Positions 49,347-58,043 of a stretch of DNA of 64,000 nucleotides are shown piece by piece (positions within the stretch are counted from its first letter, which is position 1; every line of letters starts with the position of its first letter). The position numbers and the translations under genes were made by a program. The notes below the pieces were generated by a model. It made no database searches and was not told the origin of the DNA. It was given only the letters and a program-made list of their open reading frames with translations. This DNA comes from Ramlibacter sp. WS9 (GTDB taxonomy: Bacteria > Pseudomonadota > Gammaproteobacteria > Burkholderiales > Burkholderiaceae_C), in contig NZ_RKMB01000019.1 in NCBI RefSeq assembly GCF_003797765.1, positions 54,073 to 118,072 on the forward strand. Reading direction: 5' to 3'.

Positions 49347-51046
49347 GCTGGGACGAAAGCTTCGACCTGGTCGTCGTGGGCAGCGGTGGCGGCTCGATGT
49401 GCGCGGCGTTGGCGGCCAAGCGGCTGGGCAAGCGTGCGCTGATCATCGAGAAGCAGGCGCTGGTGGGCGGCTCCACGGGCTATTCGGGCGGTGTGTGGTG
49501 GATCCCGAACAATCACGTCATGAAGCGCCACGGCGTCGATGACAACGAAGCGCGCGCGCGCCAGTACCTCGACGCGACGGTCACCTACGAGGGGCCAGGC
49601 ACATCCCCCGCGCGGCGCGATGCATTCCTGCGCGAAGGTCCGCGCATGATCAAGTTCCTCGAAGACAGCGGCATGAAGTTCGTCTACGCCGACGGCTGGG
49701 CGGATTACTACGACGAGCGTCCCGGCGGCGAGCCGCGCGGACGCTCCCTGCTGGCCGAAATGTTCGACACCCGCGAGCTGGGCGAATGGGAGCCCAAGCT
49801 CTCGCGCTACAAAGGCTTGAGCCTGCCGCTGCCCACGCACCGGTTCACCGACCTGATGCTGGCCAAGCGCACCTGGCGCGGCAAGCGCACGGTGCTGGGC
49901 CTGGCGGGCCGCATCATCAAGAACAAGCTGAAGGGCGCGCGCGTGGCGGCGCAGGGCGCGGCGATCCAGGGGCGCATGCTGCAGATCGCGCTGCGCGAAC
50001 AGCTGCCGATCTGGACAGAGACGCCGCTCGTGGAGTTCATCCAGGAAGGCGGCCGCGTCACCGGCGTGTCCGTGCAGCACGAAGGCCGCGTCAAACGCAT
50101 CGAAGCCAAGGACGGCGTGCTGATGAACGTCGGCGGCTTTTCTCGCAATGCCGCGATGCGCGAGCGCTTCCAGCCCCAACCCAGCTCCGCCGAGTGGACC
50201 AACGCCAACCTGGGCGACACGGGCGAAGCGATCGAGCTGGCGATGGCGCTGGGCGCCGCGGTGGACTGCATGGAGGAGTCCTGGTGGGTCGTCACCTCGC
50301 TCGGCCCCGATGGCAAGCCGCCCAAGCCGGGTGGCTACGCCGCCGACGGACAACCCTTGCCCTTCATGCACCACCTCGACCTGTCGCTGCCGTATTCCAT
50401 CATGGTCGACCAGCTGGGGCAGCGCTTCTGCGACGAAGCGGGTGCCTACATGGAAATCGGCCAGCGAATGTACCGGCGCCAGCAGGAGACGGGCAAGGCG
50501 ATGCCGAGCTGGGTGGTCATGGACAGCCGCCAGCGCGCCTACTACCCCTGGGGCACCGCCGCGCCGGGGCAGGTTCCCAAGGAATGGCTGGACAGCGGCT
50601 ACATGATCAAGGCCGAATCGATCGAGGAACTCGTCCAGAAGACCGGCATCGACAAGGCGGGCCTGGCCCAGACGCTCGAGCGCTTCAACGGGTTCTGCAA
50701 GACGGGCGTCGACAGCGACTTCGGCCGGGGCTCCCGCGCCTTCGACCGCTGCCACGGCGACCCGACAGTCACGCCGAATCCGAACCTCGGCGCCATCGAG
50801 AAGCCGCCGTTCTACGCCGTACGCATGTACCCCGGCGACGTCGGCACGGCCGGCGGCGTCGTCACCGACGAGCACGCCCGCGTGCTGCGCGAGGACGGCT
50901 CGGCCATCGCCGGGCTCTACGCCACGGGCAACTGCACCGCTTCCGTGGTCGGCCGCTGCTACCCCGGCGCCGGCGCCAGCATCGGCGCTTCCTTCACCTT
51001 CGGCTACATCGCCGCGCACCACGCCGCCGGCGCGGCCCTGCCTTGA
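49343..51046 (+). CDS. FAD-dependent dehydrogenase, 3-ketosteroid delta-1-dehydrogenase-like
   Basis: The 567-residue flavoprotein opens FDLVVVGSGGGSMCAALAAKR with the FAD dinucleotide fold, then IIEKQALVGGSTGYSGGVWWIPNN. It ends with TAGGVVTDEHARVL and YATGNCTASVVGRCYPGAGA followed by SIGASFTFGYIAA, the classic KstD / fumarate-reductase-like signature. KstD enzymes introduce a C=C bond next to a ring ketone. Active-site tyrosines of true KstD cannot be assigned without alignment, so the substrate may be another cyclic ketone. It overlaps the Rieske stop by four bases, so the two are coupled. Confidence 0.85.
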   Translation: MSWDESFDLVVVGSGGGSMCAALAAKRLGKRALIIEKQALVGGSTGYSGGVWWIPNNHVMKRHGVDDNEARARQYLDATVTYEGPGTSPARRDAFLREGPRMIKFLEDSGMKFVYADGWADYYDERPGGEPRGRSLLAEMFDTRELGEWEPKLSRYKGLSLPLPTHRFTDLMLAKRTWRGKRTVLGLAGRIIKNKLKGARVAAQGAAIQGRMLQIALREQLPIWTETPLVEFIQEGGRVTGVSVQHEGRVKRIEAKDGVLMNVGGFSRNAAMRERFQPQPSSAEWTNANLGDTGEAIELAMALGAAVDCMEESWWVVTSLGPDGKPPKPGGYAADGQPLPFMHHLDLSLPYSIMVDQLGQRFCDEAGAYMEIGQRMYRRQQETGKAMPSWVVMDSRQRAYYPWGTAAPGQVPKEWLDSGYMIKAESIEELVQKTGIDKAGLAQTLERFNGFCKTGVDSDFGRGSRAFDRCHGDPTVTPNPNLGAIEKPPFYAVRMYPGDVGTAGGVVTDEHARVLREDGSAIAGLYATGNCTASVVGRCYPGAGASIGASFTFGYIAAHHAAGAALP

Positions 51047-51062
51047 ATCCCAGGAGCTTTCC

Positions 51063-52043
51063 ATGACCCCAGAAACACGCGTCGACAAGGCCACGCTGGT
51101 CGACATCTACCGGCGCATGGCGCTCATCCAGCGCAGCGACGACAAGTTCCGCGCCGTGATCAAGTCCGGCAAGATCGTCGCACCGTACTACTCGCCGCGC
51201 GGGCAGGAGGCGATTCCGGCCGCCGTGTCGGTGAACCTCACGAACGACGACTACATCTGCACCATCTACCGCGGCATCCACGACATGCTGGCCAAGGGCG
51301 TGCCGTCGAAGCTGCTGTGGGCCGAGATCGCCGGCAAGGCGACGGGCACGTGCAAGGGCAAGGGCGGGCCCATGCACATCACGCACCCCGAAACGGGCGT
51401 GATGGTCACCACCGGCATCGTCGGCAGCAGCATGCCGATCGCCAATGGCCTGGCGCTGGCCGCGCAGATCCGCGGCGAGAAGCGCGTCGCCATCGCCTAC
51501 TTCGGCGACGGCGCTTCCAACATCGGCGCCTTTCACGAATCGCTGAACATGGCGTCGGTGTGGAAGCTGCCTGTGGTTTTCGTCTGCCAGAACAATGGCT
51601 ACGGCGAACACACACGCTACGAGCTGGCCACTTCGGCCAAGAACATTTCCGACCGCGCCATCGGCTACCAGATGCCGGGCGTCACCATCGACGGCAACGA
51701 CCCGCTGGCCGTCTACGCCGCCGCGCGCGAAGCCGTGGCGCGCGCCCGCGCCGGAGAGGGCCCGACGCTGATCGAGGCCAAGACCTTCCGGTTCCACGGC
51801 CACGTGTTCGGCGACGCCGACGCGTACATGGAAAAGGGCGAGAAGGAAGCCGCGATGGCGCGCGACCCGGTGCCGCGTTTTCGCAGCTGGCTCACCGAAG
51901 GCGGTGTCGCCGAAAGCGAGCTGTCCGCGCTGGAAGCGGCCATCGACCGCGAGATCGAAGAGGCCGTGGCCTTCGCGCTCGAGAGTCCCGTGCCGGATCT
52001 TGCCGAACTGCACAGCGACGTGCTCGCCGAGGAGGCCGCATGA
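51063..52043 (+). CDS. 2-oxoacid (or acetoin-type) dehydrogenase E1 alpha subunit
   Basis: The 326-residue protein has the thiamine-diphosphate motif AYFGDGASNIGAFHESLNMA followed by VVFVCQNNGYGEHT (GDG-N-NN pattern), preceded by GKGGPMHITHPETGVMVTTGIVG, which is typical of PDH/acetoin dehydrogenase alpha chains. It decarboxylates a 2-oxo acid or cleaves an acyloin/diketone and passes the acyl group to the lipoyl protein. AGGAG lies before ATG 51063. Its stop overlaps the beta-subunit start. Confidence 0.9.
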   Translation: MTPETRVDKATLVDIYRRMALIQRSDDKFRAVIKSGKIVAPYYSPRGQEAIPAAVSVNLTNDDYICTIYRGIHDMLAKGVPSKLLWAEIAGKATGTCKGKGGPMHITHPETGVMVTTGIVGSSMPIANGLALAAQIRGEKRVAIAYFGDGASNIGAFHESLNMASVWKLPVVFVCQNNGYGEHTRYELATSAKNISDRAIGYQMPGVTIDGNDPLAVYAAAREAVARARAGEGPTLIEAKTFRFHGHVFGDADAYMEKGEKEAAMARDPVPRFRSWLTEGGVAESELSALEAAIDREIEEAVAFALESPVPDLAELHSDVLAEEAA

Positions 52044-53044
52044 ACGCGCCCGAGAAAATCAAGGTTCCCACGATGAACACCATCCAGGCCGTCAATCGCG
52101 CACTGGACGATGCGATGGGGCTGGACCCGAACGTGATCCTGCTGGGCGAGGACATCGCCGACGCACAGGAAGGCGGCATCGTCGGCGTGACCAAGGGGCT
52201 GTCGAGCAAGTACGGCACGTCGCGCGTGCGCTCCACGCCCATCTCCGAGCAGGCCATCATCGGCGCGGCCATCGGCGCCGCGATCGTCGGCATGCGCCCG
52301 GTCGCCGAGATCATGCTGATGAATTTCACGACGGTGGCGATGGACATGATCGTCAACCACGCCGCCAAGCTGCGCTACATGTCGGGTGGGCAGACCCATG
52401 TGCCGCTGACCATCCGGACAATGACCGGAGCCGGGTTCGGCACGGGCGGCCAGCACGCCGACTACCTCGAAGCCTGGTTCGCGCACACGGCCGGCATGAA
52501 GGTCGTAGCGCCGTCGTCGCCGGCCGACGCGTACGGCCTGATGCTCTCGTGCATCTTCGACGACGACCCGTGCCTGTTCATCGAGAATCTGCCGACGTAC
52601 TGGAACCCCGGCGCGATGCCGCAGCTTGGCGAGCGAATTCCGCTGGGCAAGGCCAACATCGTGCGCGAAGGCAGCGACGTCACGGTCATCAGCTACAGCC
52701 GCATCCTGCAGGACTGCGCGGCCGTCGCGCAGAAGCTGGCGGGCGAGGGCATCAACGTCGAGCTGATCGATCTCCGCACAATCTCACCGCTCGATGAAGC
52801 CACGCTGCTCAAATCGGTGGGCAAGACCTGCCGAGCGGTGGTCGTGCACGAAGCCGTTCGCAACTTCGGCGTGGGCGCGGAGATCGCGGCGCTGCTGCAA
52901 GAGCATTTGTTCAGCGACTTGAAGGCTCCGGTGCAACGCGTCGGCGCGAATCATTCGCCGGTGCCTTTTTCAAAGACGCTCGAGATGGCGTTCGTCCCGC
53001 AACAACCCGCCATCGAAGCCGCGATCCGTAAAGCACTCGGCTAG
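52040..53044 (+). CDS. 2-oxoacid (or acetoin-type) dehydrogenase E1 beta subunit
   Basis: The 334-residue chain shows NTIQAVNRALDDAMGLDPNV, LLGEDIADAQEGGIVGVTKGL, STPISEQAIIGAAIGAAIVGMRPVAEIM and the C-terminal transketolase domain VELIDLRTISPLDEATLLKSVGKTCRAVVVHEAV. It forms an alpha2beta2 E1 with the preceding gene. ATG 52040 overlaps the alpha stop and follows GAGGAGG. It is followed by a separate lipoyl protein. Confidence 0.9.
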   Translation: MNAPEKIKVPTMNTIQAVNRALDDAMGLDPNVILLGEDIADAQEGGIVGVTKGLSSKYGTSRVRSTPISEQAIIGAAIGAAIVGMRPVAEIMLMNFTTVAMDMIVNHAAKLRYMSGGQTHVPLTIRTMTGAGFGTGGQHADYLEAWFAHTAGMKVVAPSSPADAYGLMLSCIFDDDPCLFIENLPTYWNPGAMPQLGERIPLGKANIVREGSDVTVISYSRILQDCAAVAQKLAGEGINVELIDLRTISPLDEATLLKSVGKTCRAVVVHEAVRNFGVGAEIAALLQEHLFSDLKAPVQRVGANHSPVPFSKTLEMAFVPQQPAIEAAIRKALG

Positions 53045-53076
53045 AGCACCCATTTCAATTTCACAAGGATTTCATC

Positions 53077-53307
53077 GTGGCCACCCAGGTTCTTCTCCCC
53101 AAGATCGGCTTTTCCATGAACGAGGCGACGCTGGCCGAATGGATGGCGGCCGACGGCGCTTCGGTGACCGAAGGCCAGCCGCTCTACGCGCTGGAAAGTG
53201 ACAAGTCGGTGCAGGAGGTCGAGTCGCCCGCCACCGGCACCCTGAAGATCATCGCGACGGTGGGCGAGGTCTATGAAGTGGGCGCCGTCCTGGCGGAAAT
53301 AGCTTGA
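53077..53307 (+). CDS. stand-alone lipoyl-domain protein
   Basis: The 76-residue protein is a single lipoyl/biotinyl domain: MATQVLLPKIGFSMNEATLAEW, then ALESDKSVQEVESPATGTL with the lipoylated Lys near residue 43. Normally this domain is the N-terminus of the E2 chain. Here it ends at a TGA that overlaps the TTG start of the separate E2 catalytic gene (TTGA). GTG 53077 has AAGGA seven bases ahead. It would carry acyl groups between the E1 encoded upstream and the E2 downstream. Confidence 0.88.
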   Translation: MATQVLLPKIGFSMNEATLAEWMAADGASVTEGQPLYALESDKSVQEVESPATGTLKIIATVGEVYEVGAVLAEIA

Positions 53308-54050
53308 GCGCCGTGCTGCAAGCGCCGGCTGCCGCGGCACTGCCGGCCTGGCCAGCGATTGACTTTGCCGCTTTCGGCGAAGTCGAGGTGAAACCGCTGT
53401 CGCGCATTCAAGGTCTCACCGCCGGCTTTCTCTCGCGCAACTGGGTCACGATTCCGCACGTCACCCATCAGGACGACGCCGACATCACGGCGCTGGAAGC
53501 CTGGCGCAAGAACCCCGCGAAACCGCGGCTGTCGCCACTGGCGTTCTTCGCAAAGGCACTGGTGTCGGGCCTGAAGGCCTTCCCCCAGTTCAACGCTTCG
53601 CTCGACGCGACGGGCAAGAACCTGGTTTTGAAGAGGTACTTTCACATCGGCATCGCCATCGACACGCCGCGCGGCCTCGTCGTTGGCGTGGTGCGTGATT
53701 GCGATAGCAAGAGTGTCGCCAGCATCGCGCGCGACATCGCGGCCCTGTCGGAAAAGGCTCGCGGCCGCGGCTTACCGATGACTGATATGGAAGGCGGTTG
53801 CATGTCGATCAGCTCCCTCGGCGGCATCGGCGGCACCGGCTTCACGCCCATCGTCAACGCGCCCGAAGTGGCCATCCTGGGCATCACCAAAGCCGAATGG
53901 AAGCCGCGCCGCGCGGCGGATGACACGGTCCAGTGGCGCCTGAAGGTGCCGCTATCGCTGAGCTATGACCACCGCGTGATCAACGGCGCCGACGCGGCGC
54001 GGTTCCTGCGGCATCTCGATGAAGTGCTGGCTGCGCCAGAACAACTGTGA
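53304..54050 (+). CDS. 2-oxoacid dehydrogenase E2 catalytic domain, lacking lipoyl and subunit-binding domains
   Basis: The 248-residue protein begins almost at once with the E2 acyltransferase domain (FGEVEVKPLSRIQGLTAGFL then SRNWVTIPHVTHQDDADI) and ends with the active-site motif SLSYDHRVINGADAARFLRHL (His near 223; Asn near 227 where many E2 chains have Asp). No peripheral subunit-binding domain and no lipoyl domain are present. The lipoyl domain is the preceding gene. TTG 53304 overlaps that gene's stop, and its own stop overlaps the P450 start. E3 is not in the window. Confidence 0.87.
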   Translation: MSAVLQAPAAAALPAWPAIDFAAFGEVEVKPLSRIQGLTAGFLSRNWVTIPHVTHQDDADITALEAWRKNPAKPRLSPLAFFAKALVSGLKAFPQFNASLDATGKNLVLKRYFHIGIAIDTPRGLVVGVVRDCDSKSVASIARDIAALSEKARGRGLPMTDMEGGCMSISSLGGIGGTGFTPIVNAPEVAILGITKAEWKPRRAADDTVQWRLKVPLSLSYDHRVINGADAARFLRHLDEVLAAPEQL

Positions 54051-55258
54051 AGGCCGCCGTACAAGCCCCCGCCCACGTCAGCCCCGAACGCGTTGTCGAC
54101 TTCGACTACCTCGCTCCGCCGGGGCATGAAGACGACGTGCACCGCGCCTGGCATCGCCTTCACGACCTGGGCGTGCCGCCCATCGTCTGGACGCCGCACT
54201 ACGGCGGCCACTGGATCGCCACCCGCGCCGACGACATCGACGCGATGCAGCTCGACCACGCGCGCTTCTCGCATTCATCGGTGACGGTGCCGCAGAGTTC
54301 GCAGACCTTTCGCCTGGTCCCGCTGGAGATGGACCCGCCCGAGCACACGCCGTTTCGCGCGCTGCTCTCGCCCCGGTTCGGCCCACGTCCCGTCGCGGAG
54401 CTGGAAGCTGGCGTGCGTGCGCTGGCCAACGAGCTGATCGACGGGTTCATCGGGGATGGGGAATGCGAATTCATCGATGCCTTCGCCAAGCGCCTGCCCA
54501 TCGTCGTGTTCCTGCGGCTGGTCGACCTGCCGCTTGCGGACCGCGACATCCTGCTGGAGATGACCGAGGCGTCGGTGCGTGGGGACGCCGAGCGCCGCGC
54601 CTGGGCGTCCGGCCAGCTGCAGCAGTACGTCGGCAAGTGGATCGCCGAGCGCCGCGCCAACCCCGGGACGGACCTGTTCAGCGCGATGGTGAACGCCAAG
54701 GTGGACGGGCGCGAGTACACGCCTCTGGAGACCTTCGGCCTGCTGGTCAACGTGATCTTCGGCGGCCTCGACACGGTGGCGGCGAGCATCGGCTTTGCGA
54801 CGCGGCACCTGGCGGAGCACCCGGAATCGCGGCGCGCGCTGGCGCAAGACCCATCGCTCATTCCGGCGGCGATCGAGGAGTTCCTGCGCCGCTTCGGCAT
54901 CCCGAACACGGCGCGCGTGATCGCGCACGATTGCGAATACGGCGGCGTGCGCTTCAAGGCCGGCGAGCAGATCATGATGCCCAAGGTCCTGCATGGGCTG
55001 GACGCGCGGCGCTACCCCCATCCGCTGAAGGTTGACTTCGCGCGCCCCCCTTCGCGCCATGCCGCGTTCGGCGATGGGCCGCACCGCTGCCCCGGCGCTG
55101 GGCTGGCGCGCATGGAGATTCGCGTGTTCCTGGAAGAGTGGTTGCGCCGCATCCCGGAATTCGGCATCAAGCCCGGTGACAGGGCCAGCACCAGCTCGGG
55201 GCAGGTCAACGGGATCATGCGGCTGCCGTTGGTGTGGCCCGCCCCACAACAGGACTAG
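54047..55258 (+). CDS. cytochrome P450, P450cam (CYP101)-like
   Basis: The 403-residue P450 has the I-helix motif IFGGLDTVAASIGF (Asp-Thr near 242-243), the K-helix EEFLRRF, and the heme loop AAFGDGPHRCPGAGLARMEI with the Cys ligand near 348. Overall it follows the P450cam pattern (MDPPEHTPFRALLSPRFGP, GIMRLPLVW at the end). By manual alignment the camphor-binding Tyr96 position is Phe, in TFRLVPLEMDPPE. GTG 54047 overlaps the E2 stop. It hydroxylates an unactivated C-H; redox partners are not adjacent, but a rubredoxin lies at 59264. Confidence 0.9.
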   Translation: MKAAVQAPAHVSPERVVDFDYLAPPGHEDDVHRAWHRLHDLGVPPIVWTPHYGGHWIATRADDIDAMQLDHARFSHSSVTVPQSSQTFRLVPLEMDPPEHTPFRALLSPRFGPRPVAELEAGVRALANELIDGFIGDGECEFIDAFAKRLPIVVFLRLVDLPLADRDILLEMTEASVRGDAERRAWASGQLQQYVGKWIAERRANPGTDLFSAMVNAKVDGREYTPLETFGLLVNVIFGGLDTVAASIGFATRHLAEHPESRRALAQDPSLIPAAIEEFLRRFGIPNTARVIAHDCEYGGVRFKAGEQIMMPKVLHGLDARRYPHPLKVDFARPPSRHAAFGDGPHRCPGAGLARMEIRVFLEEWLRRIPEFGIKPGDRASTSSGQVNGIMRLPLVWPAPQQD

Positions 55259-55262
55259 ACCA

Positions 55263-56240
55263 ATGACGCAAAACGCGGCCGCAGGGCTTGCCTTGGGGGC
55301 GCGGGTGATTCCCGTGCCGACGACGATCAGCGAACAAGCGCACCAGGTGCTTTCCGGCCCTTCGCGCGTGGCGATGTCCGCCGATCTTCCGCCCGTCGAT
55401 GACAAGGCACGGTGGAAGGCAATGATCAGCCAGATGGACGCCACCTTGGTCGGCATGATCGCACCGCGTTTGCCGACGCAGGGCTACACGCACGAGGCTC
55501 GCACCATCGCGGGTGTCACCACCCATGTGATCACGCCGGCCGGCGTTGCGGCGGATGACCTGCACGTGTTTCTCGACATCCACGGAGGCGGGTTCGTCTT
55601 CGGTGGCGGCGAATGCTGCCGGCTGATGGCGATCGGCATGGCTTTGCGTGTGGGCATGCGGTTGGTGTCGGTGGACTACCGCATGCCGCCGGACCATCCC
55701 TTCCCCGCAGGCCTGGACGACTGCCTGGTGGTGTACCGGAGCCTGCTGGAAACTTCGCGCCCCGAACACATCGTGGTGGGCGGCGTCTCCGCCGGCGGTA
55801 ACCTGGCCGCCGCGCTCACGCTGCGCGCGCGCGAGGAGGGCCTGCCGATGCCGGCCGCCGTGGTGATGCTGACGCCCGCGAGCGACATCACGGGCGCCGG
55901 CGACACGTTTGAAACCCTGCGCGGTATCGACCCGATCCTTCCGTCGTCCATGCCCGAGATGATGGCGTTGTACGCCGGCGCCACGCCGCTGGACCATCCT
56001 TACGTGTCGCCCCTGTTCGGCGACTTCAAGCCCGGCTTCCCGCCCACCTTGCTGCAATCGGGCACGCGCGACCTGCTGCTGTCGAGCACCGTGCGGATGC
56101 ACCGCAAGCTGCGCTCGGCGGGCATCGAGAGCGAACTGCACGTGTTCGAGGCCATGCCGCACGGCGGCTTCGGTGGCACGCCGGACGACATGGACGTGAC
56201 GATGGAATTGCGGCGCTTCCTGGCGAAGCACAGGAAGTAG
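55263..56240 (+). CDS. alpha/beta hydrolase, hormone-sensitive lipase family
   Basis: The 325-residue hydrolase has the family IV oxyanion motif HGGGFVFGG near 107, the nucleophile motif GVSAGG with Ser near 176, and Asp and His in SGTRDLLLSS and AMPHGGFGG. It would hydrolyse an ester or lactone, or a 1,3-diketone, in the pathway. ATG 55263 lies four bases after the P450 stop, so it is the last gene of the Rieske-P450 operon. Its stop is nine bases from that of the convergent GMC gene. Confidence 0.88.
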   Translation: MTQNAAAGLALGARVIPVPTTISEQAHQVLSGPSRVAMSADLPPVDDKARWKAMISQMDATLVGMIAPRLPTQGYTHEARTIAGVTTHVITPAGVAADDLHVFLDIHGGGFVFGGGECCRLMAIGMALRVGMRLVSVDYRMPPDHPFPAGLDDCLVVYRSLLETSRPEHIVVGGVSAGGNLAAALTLRAREEGLPMPAAVVMLTPASDITGAGDTFETLRGIDPILPSSMPEMMALYAGATPLDHPYVSPLFGDFKPGFPPTLLQSGTRDLLLSSTVRMHRKLRSAGIESELHVFEAMPHGGFGGTPDDMDVTMELRRFLAKHRK

Positions 56241-56249
56241 CCGTAACAG

Positions 56250-57860
56250 TCAGGCGGGCTGGCGCCGCTGGTCCTCCAGGATGAGTTCCGCCGCGCGCCA
56301 GGCCATGGCCATCACCGGGCCGTTCGTGTTGCCCGACAGCATGGTGGGCGCGACCGACAGATCCATCACGCGCAGCCCTTGCACGCCGCGCACCCGCAGC
56401 CGCGCATCGACCACGCTCGCTTCGTCGCCGCCCATGCGGCAGGTGCCGCAGGCGTGATAGCCGCTCTGGCCGCCTTGCCGGTATGCGTCCAAAAGCTCCT
56501 CGTCGGTCTCCACCGCCGGACCCGGCCGCGTCTCTTCGGCGATGAGCGCGGCCAGGCTGGGCTCGCGTACCAGGCGGCGCATGAAGCGCATGGACGCCAC
56601 GGCGACGCGCCGGTCTTCGTCGTCAGCCAGGTAGTTCGGGTTCACGTCGGCCGGTACGTCGGCGTCGGGCGACGTGATGCGGACGTGTCCACGGCTCTCC
56701 GGGCGCAGCGCATAGCTGAACAGCTGCATGCCGGGAATCTTTTCCATCGCCATGCTGCCGCTCGCGAAGTCGAGTGTGAAAGGGCACATCATCAGTTGCG
56801 CATCGGCCCGGCTGGCTTGCACGTGCGTCTTGTAGAAGCCGCCGACGGGGTAGGGGCCGACCGCCAGCACGCCGCTCTTGGCCAGCACGTAGCGCGCGGC
56901 GTTGGCCACGAGGCGCCAGCCCGCGTACTGCCGATTTTCCGAGTGGCGCCATTCCTTCAGCCGCCACTGCGCCATGTACAGCAGGTGCTCGCGCATGTTC
57001 TGGCCCACGCCGGGGTTGTGCGCGACCGGCGCGATGCCGAGTGATTGCAAGTGTGCGGCATCGCCCACGCCGGAGAGTTGCAGCAGGCGTGGCGACTGCA
57101 GGGCGCCGGCGGACAGGATGACCTCTCGCGTCGCGGTGAAGCGCCGCAACTGGCCGCCGACGCGCACCTCGACACCGGTGGCGCGCGTGCCTTCGAACAG
57201 GACGCGGGTGGCTTGCGCGTCGGTCAGCACGCTCAGGTTCGGACGGGAGCGCACCGCCGCCAGGAAAGCACGGGCCGCGCTCTGGCGCACACCGTCGCGC
57301 AGGGTATAGGCCAGGTAGGCGACGCCTTCGTGGTCGAGCTGGTTGATGTCTTCGTGGCGCGGGAGGCCGAGTTGTTCGCAGGCCGCGATCACGGCGTCGG
57401 CCAGTTCGCTGCGCCGGCTGTGCAGCCCGATCCGCAGCGGCCCGCCCGAGCCCCGGAGCGAGTCCTCGCCCAGCACGTGGTCCTCGATGGCCTTGAAGCT
57501 GCGGCCGATCTCATCCCAGCCCCAGCCCGTGGCGCCCGCCGCTTCCCATTCGTCGTAGTCGGCCGGGTGCGCGCGCATGTAGACCATGCCGTTGATGGCG
57601 CTGGAGCCGCCCAGCATCTTGCCGCGTGCCCACACCTCCTGGCGATGGCCGTTGCCCGCATGGGGCGTGACAGGCGTGTAGGTGGCATGTCGGGGATCGG
57701 TGAGCAGCTTGCCGAAGCCCTTGGGCATGGCGATCAGCGGGCTCTTGTCCTCGGGTCCGGCTTCGATCAGCAGCACGCGCCGCGCCGGGTCCGCCGACAG
57801 CCGGTTGGCCAGTACACAGCCGGCTGAGCCCGCACCGACGATGACGTAGTCGTAGTTCAT
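56250..57860 (-). CDS. GMC-family FAD oxidoreductase (alcohol dehydrogenase type)
   Basis: The 536-residue flavoprotein starts YDYVIVGAGSAGCVLANRLS, then RVLLIEAG, the GMC signature VWARGKMLGGSSAINGMVYMR, GALQSPRLLQLSGVGDA, and the C-terminal active-site motifs YHACGTCRMGGDE and MLSGNTNGPVMAMAWRAAELI. It oxidises a primary or secondary alcohol, in the choline/alkan-1-ol dehydrogenase branch. It is divergent from the second P450, and it could oxidise the alcohol that a P450 forms. Confidence 0.9.
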   Translation of the reverse strand: MNYDYVIVGAGSAGCVLANRLSADPARRVLLIEAGPEDKSPLIAMPKGFGKLLTDPRHATYTPVTPHAGNGHRQEVWARGKMLGGSSAINGMVYMRAHPADYDEWEAAGATGWGWDEIGRSFKAIEDHVLGEDSLRGSGGPLRIGLHSRRSELADAVIAACEQLGLPRHEDINQLDHEGVAYLAYTLRDGVRQSAARAFLAAVRSRPNLSVLTDAQATRVLFEGTRATGVEVRVGGQLRRFTATREVILSAGALQSPRLLQLSGVGDAAHLQSLGIAPVAHNPGVGQNMREHLLYMAQWRLKEWRHSENRQYAGWRLVANAARYVLAKSGVLAVGPYPVGGFYKTHVQASRADAQLMMCPFTLDFASGSMAMEKIPGMQLFSYALRPESRGHVRITSPDADVPADVNPNYLADDEDRRVAVASMRFMRRLVREPSLAALIAEETRPGPAVETDEELLDAYRQGGQSGYHACGTCRMGGDEASVVDARLRVRGVQGLRVMDLSVAPTMLSGNTNGPVMAMAWRAAELILEDQRRQPA

Positions 57861-57867
57861 GTGAAAA

Positions 57868-57893
57868 CAAATATAAGAACAGTATTCCTATAC
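57868..57893. promoter_or_regulatory. operator-like palindrome ahead of the GMC gene
   Basis: GAACAGTATTC at 57877-57887, flanked by AAATATAA and CTATACC, fits the recurring palindrome with one changed base. It is only eight bases from the GMC start codon on the minus strand, over the probable start of transcription. Confidence 0.6.
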
Positions 57894-58014
57894 CGGAATT
57901 TCGATAGGAATTGTTGTCAACGTCGAGTCACGTGCCTTGCAACTTCTCCGACCCTGGGGAAACCCCCTAGATTCACGCGCTTTGAGGGCGGTCTCGTTTC
58001 CGCTAAAGTAGCGT

Positions 58015-58043
58015 GTATTCTATTATACGAACGCAGTTCAGAT
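58015..58043 (+). promoter_or_regulatory. operator directly abutting the second P450 start codon
   Basis: GAACGCAGTTC at 58029-58039, flanked by TATTATAC and AGATATG, is a good match to the cluster palindrome. TATTAT at 58021-58026 is a likely -10 box. The P450 ATG begins at 58044, inside the right flank, so the transcript would have almost no leader and no ribosome site. Confidence 0.68.

Noticed and set aside
49343..51046. Firm assignment as steroid-degrading KstD
   Set aside because: The family signature is present, but no KshB, HsaA-D, Mce or thiolase gene accompanies it in the window, so only a KstD-like call is justified.
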